From NCBI GenBank assembly GCA_036419695.1, contig CP143946.1:352501-416500 (forward strand): 64,000 nt of DNA. Direction: 5' to 3'. Shown piece after piece: positions 61,957-64,000 of the stretch; position 1 is the stretch's first letter, and each line of letters starts with the position of its first letter. Under the pieces are notes generated by a model. It saw nothing but the letters and a program-made list of their open reading frames with translations. It was not told the DNA's origin and ran no database searches. Origin of the DNA: [Clostridium] symbiosum. Its GTDB lineage: Bacteria; Bacillota; Clostridia; Lachnospirales; Lachnospiraceae. The position numbers were made by a program, and so were the translations under genes.

Positions 61957-62499
61957 GTGACCCATTTTTCCATTCTTCTCGCTAATTATCTGACAGGAGT
62001 TTCGGCCGGGAAAGCAGCGGTTTTAGAGTGGAACGACAGCGGCGATCTGGGGAGAATACAGAAAATTTATTCGACAAGAACTGTCACAAATAGACAGAAT
62101 CAGACGTTTATTACCTATGGAGTCTCTTATTATAATAAAGCCGGCAGAAAAGAACTGCTGGAATGTCAACGGCAGGGGTTCAACACGGTGATTCTGGATT
62201 TTGGAGTATACGGTGACGGAATCGAAGAAGATTTTTCGAGATGTGACCGAAAGTTTCTGCTCGGTGCTTTCAGCGAATGGAAGCTGGAGGCATTTACGGA
62301 GCAGATTTCCCGGACAAGACGTGACTGTGGCTGGGAATATTTTTCGGCTTTTGGAAATGAAGAGACTGCAGATATGATCATGCGGTGTCTGAAAGTCCGC
62401 GTCAACCGTATTCCCTGGCAGCCGGATGCGTTTACCATTACCGGAGAAGTTATGGCTTTTTTGGGGAGATTCCTGAAATACCAGTGGGATGGGAACTGA
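61957..62499 (+). CDS. Second degenerate ParA/MinD-like protein
   Basis: Encodes at least 180 residues from GTG 61957, but the homologous domain starts upstream: the same frame reads ELIGVAGSGRCVGVTHFSIL from 61918, parallel to IAVACSSHGMGATHVSLSV in the kinase. No ATG, GTG or TTG exists between the upstream stop (61744) and 61957, so a non-standard start (ACG 61915 or ATT 61924 follow GGACGGAG-like sequence) or read-through from the kinase is likely. Motifs AVLEWND and TVILDFG match the family; the P-loop lysine is absent. Function unknown; Tad pilus-type CpaE proteins are the nearest layout. Confidence 0.7.
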   Translation: MTHFSILLANYLTGVSAGKAAVLEWNDSGDLGRIQKIYSTRTVTNRQNQTFITYGVSYYNKAGRKELLECQRQGFNTVILDFGVYGDGIEEDFSRCDRKFLLGAFSEWKLEAFTEQISRTRRDCGWEYFSAFGNEETADMIMRCLKVRVNRIPWQPDAFTITGEVMAFLGRFLKYQWDGN

Positions 62500-62607
62500 T
62501 ATATCACAATATACTTTCCTGAGGTCTCTGACAGGATGAAGTGTAAGGCCCGCAAAGCGCGCCTTACACCGCCCAGGATCCCGTCCCCGGAGATTCGAGG
62601 GGTAGCG

Positions 62608-62862
62608 ATGAACGAAAGAGAAAAAAGGCAGCTTGAGAAAGAAAGGCGGGAAAAAGAACAGCAGCGCATATTTGTGGAAGGTTTGAAGAAGTACAGGGAG
62701 AGGGGAATCCCGATCCTGATAGACGGCAAAGAGTGTCCGCCCGAAGAGTACGATAAAATATTTGAACTGAAAGAAGATGGCTCTTTTTATATGGGAGACT
62801 ATATTGGAGCCGATACCGGACGGCTGATGGAAATTCGCTTTGACAGGGTTTATTATAAATAA
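62608..62862 (+). CDS. Small highly charged protein
   Basis: Encodes 84 residues: a Lys/Arg/Glu-rich helix (NEREKRQLEKERREKEQQR) and a compact C-terminal part ending IRFDRVYYK. ATG 62608 follows GAGGGG. No family recognised. It follows the two ParA-like genes in the same direction. Confidence 0.6.
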   Translation: MNEREKRQLEKERREKEQQRIFVEGLKKYRERGIPILIDGKECPPEEYDKIFELKEDGSFYMGDYIGADTGRLMEIRFDRVYYK

Positions 62863-63004
62863 AACAGGAGGAATACGGAAGAAACTGAATTGCCCGATCA
62901 TAAAGAAATGTAAGAAAAAATTCAACAATCCCCGGAAAAGGTGTGATATACTAACTGTATTAATGATAGTAATATAAAGACATGATTGGATACCGGAGGA
63001 AGAG

Positions 63005-64000
63005 ATGAAGAGAAGAAGATCGCCGCTTAAAGCCCTGTTTCTGGTGCTTTTGCTTCTGGTGGTATGTGCAGCCGGAGTTTATGGCTATAAACGATATATG
63101 CCTACCAATGAGAGGGCCGATTTAAGCCGGTTGTATAATGGGAAGGAAGGTGAAGTTTCTGTTTTCCTGAATTATGGGAAGCAGGAAATCAAAGGGATTT
63201 ACGAGGACGGACAGACTTATCTGCCCATAGACTGGGTAAATGCCAATTTGAACGAGCGCTTTTACTGGGATGACAGGGAGAAGCTGCTGGTCTATGCCCT
63301 TCCGGAAGAGGTGGTCACAGCGAATGCGGAGACGGACGGTACGGGAGGAAAGAAGATCCTTCTGGAGAGGAACGGCAATGTCTACCTGGCGCTGGGACTT
63401 ATCCTGAACTATACAGACATCCGGGTGAATGCCTATGACAGCGGAGATCAGAAACGCATTTATGTTGAGAATACCTGGTCGCCTGTTCCGATTGCCACCG
63501 TCAGACGGAATGGAAAGCTCCGGATCAAGGGCGGAGTAAAGAGCCCGATTATCACGGAGGTAGTAAAGGACGAGAGTGTCGTGGTTCTGGAAACCATGGA
63601 TAAGTGGGCTAAAGTCATGACGCAGGACGGCCATATCGGATATATGGAGAACAGAAAGCTCGAGAATCTTCATGAAGAGACTCCGGTCAGCACATTTGTG
63701 GCGCCGGAATACACGAATATATCACTGGACGAGAAAATCAGCATGGTCTGGCATCAGGTGACAATTGATGCCGCCAATAATGCAATGGAGGAGCTGATTG
63801 CTTCCACTAAGGGCGTGAACGTAATCGCCCCGACCTGGTTTACACTGAGCGATAATGAAGGGAATTATGAATCTCTGGCCAGCAAAAGCTATGTGGAAAA
63901 GGCTCATGCGATGGGACTTCAGGTCTGGGCCGTAGTGGACAATTTCAGCCGTGAGATAAGCAAAAACGTACAGTCCGAGGAGCTGCTGTCTAAAACTTCC
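63005..64000 (+). CDS. Extracytoplasmic SH3 / glycoside hydrolase family 18 protein, partial
   Basis: The open frame runs off the window; 332 codons are visible. An N-terminal anchor (KALFLVLLLLVVCAAGVYGY), a copper amine oxidase-like N-domain pattern (about 45-160), an SH3b-like segment (LRIKGGVKSPIITEVV, WAKVMTQDGHIGYM, about 175-225) and then the start of a GH18 chitinase-like barrel (VNVIAPTWFTLSDNEGNYES, GLQVWAVVDNF). This is the design of spore- or wall-associated YdhD/YaaH-like glycosidases. ATG 63005 follows GGAGGAAGAG. Confidence 0.85.
   Translation, partial: MKRRRSPLKALFLVLLLLVVCAAGVYGYKRYMPTNERADLSRLYNGKEGEVSVFLNYGKQEIKGIYEDGQTYLPIDWVNANLNERFYWDDREKLLVYALPEEVVTANAETDGTGGKKILLERNGNVYLALGLILNYTDIRVNAYDSGDQKRIYVENTWSPVPIATVRRNGKLRIKGGVKSPIITEVVKDESVVVLETMDKWAKVMTQDGHIGYMENRKLENLHEETPVSTFVAPEYTNISLDEKISMVWHQVTIDAANNAMEELIASTKGVNVIAPTWFTLSDNEGNYESLASKSYVEKAHAMGLQVWAVVDNFSREISKNVQSEELLSKTS

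Noticed and set aside
62023..62928. 301-codon open frame on the minus strand
   Set aside because: Antisense to the second ParA-like gene and the small charged protein, both of which have coding features on the plus strand.

Overview
This window looks like a chromosomal segment of a Gram-positive anaerobe of the Lachnospiraceae (Clostridium cluster XIVa type; a Lachnoclostridium/Enterocloster/C. symbiosum-like genome is my best guess). The reasons are strong GGAGG-type ribosome sites, mid GC content, [FeFe]-hydrogenase maturation genes, ECF-type vitamin uptake proteins (BioY, ThiW), a small 2[4Fe-4S] ferredoxin, GdpP/MecA/YmaF/DUF1858 families and a LytS/LytR pair. I see no prophage and no CRISPR array. 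The only mobile-element trace is a gutted group II intron.

Layout. 1-2740: the 3' part of a 23S rRNA gene, then tRNA-Asn, tRNA-Glu and tRNA-Cys and a strong terminator, with no 5S rRNA in between. 2800-8720: a membrane-anchored amide hydrolase, a DUF2156+Eis-like double acetyltransferase, a sirtuin, a DUF951 protein, and rpsF-ssb-rpsR. 8825-16200: a LysR regulator divergent from a five-gene catabolic operon (class III CoA-transferase, EF0837-type deacetylase, YfcC-type carrier, HMG-CoA lyase-like enzyme, CitMHS carrier). 16400-20735: TM1266-like regulator, hydE, hydG, hydF. 20800-22590: bioB-bioY behind a consensus promoter overlapped by a BirA-type operator. 22700-26950: MarR regulator, cytidylate-kinase-like protein, intron remnant, YmaF, N-acyl-D-amino-acid deacylase family protein. 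26943-31800 (minus strand): thiC-thiW-thiM-thiE-thiD under a TPP riboswitch.

31800-34500: two tandem diverged copies of a ~155-nt non-coding unit (candidate small RNAs), a secreted protein, and an ECF sigma factor with a DUF4367 partner. 34750-38770: gdpP-rplI-dnaB. 38785-46057: two small proteins, a TAXI-type TRAP transporter operon and a LytS/LytR two-component pair. 46100-50160: an unrecognised large regulator divergent from an M20 peptidase and malic enzyme. 50170-54720: a methyltransferase fragment, nitroreductase, MerR regulator, C26 peptidase, ferredoxin, DUF1858 protein and MecA. 54876-60182: TetR regulator divergent from an MMPL/RND exporter and a large secreted coiled-coil partner. 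60330-64000: a Ser/Thr kinase fused to a degenerate ParA-like domain, a second ParA-like protein, a small charged protein, and the start of a GH18/SH3 protein cut by the window edge.

The most interesting non-coding signal is a dispersed element. A hairpin lies immediately downstream of intrinsic-terminator T-runs at four places. At two of these, and at a third degraded site, it is followed by a GC-rich structured module whose inner stem shows a compensatory change. One copy sits between the TPP riboswitch terminator and thiC, and another abuts the truncated intron. The LysR operon, the tandem ncRNA pair and the kinase/ParA-like pair are the other candidates for undescribed biology. All functional calls are from reading the sequence; no database search was run.
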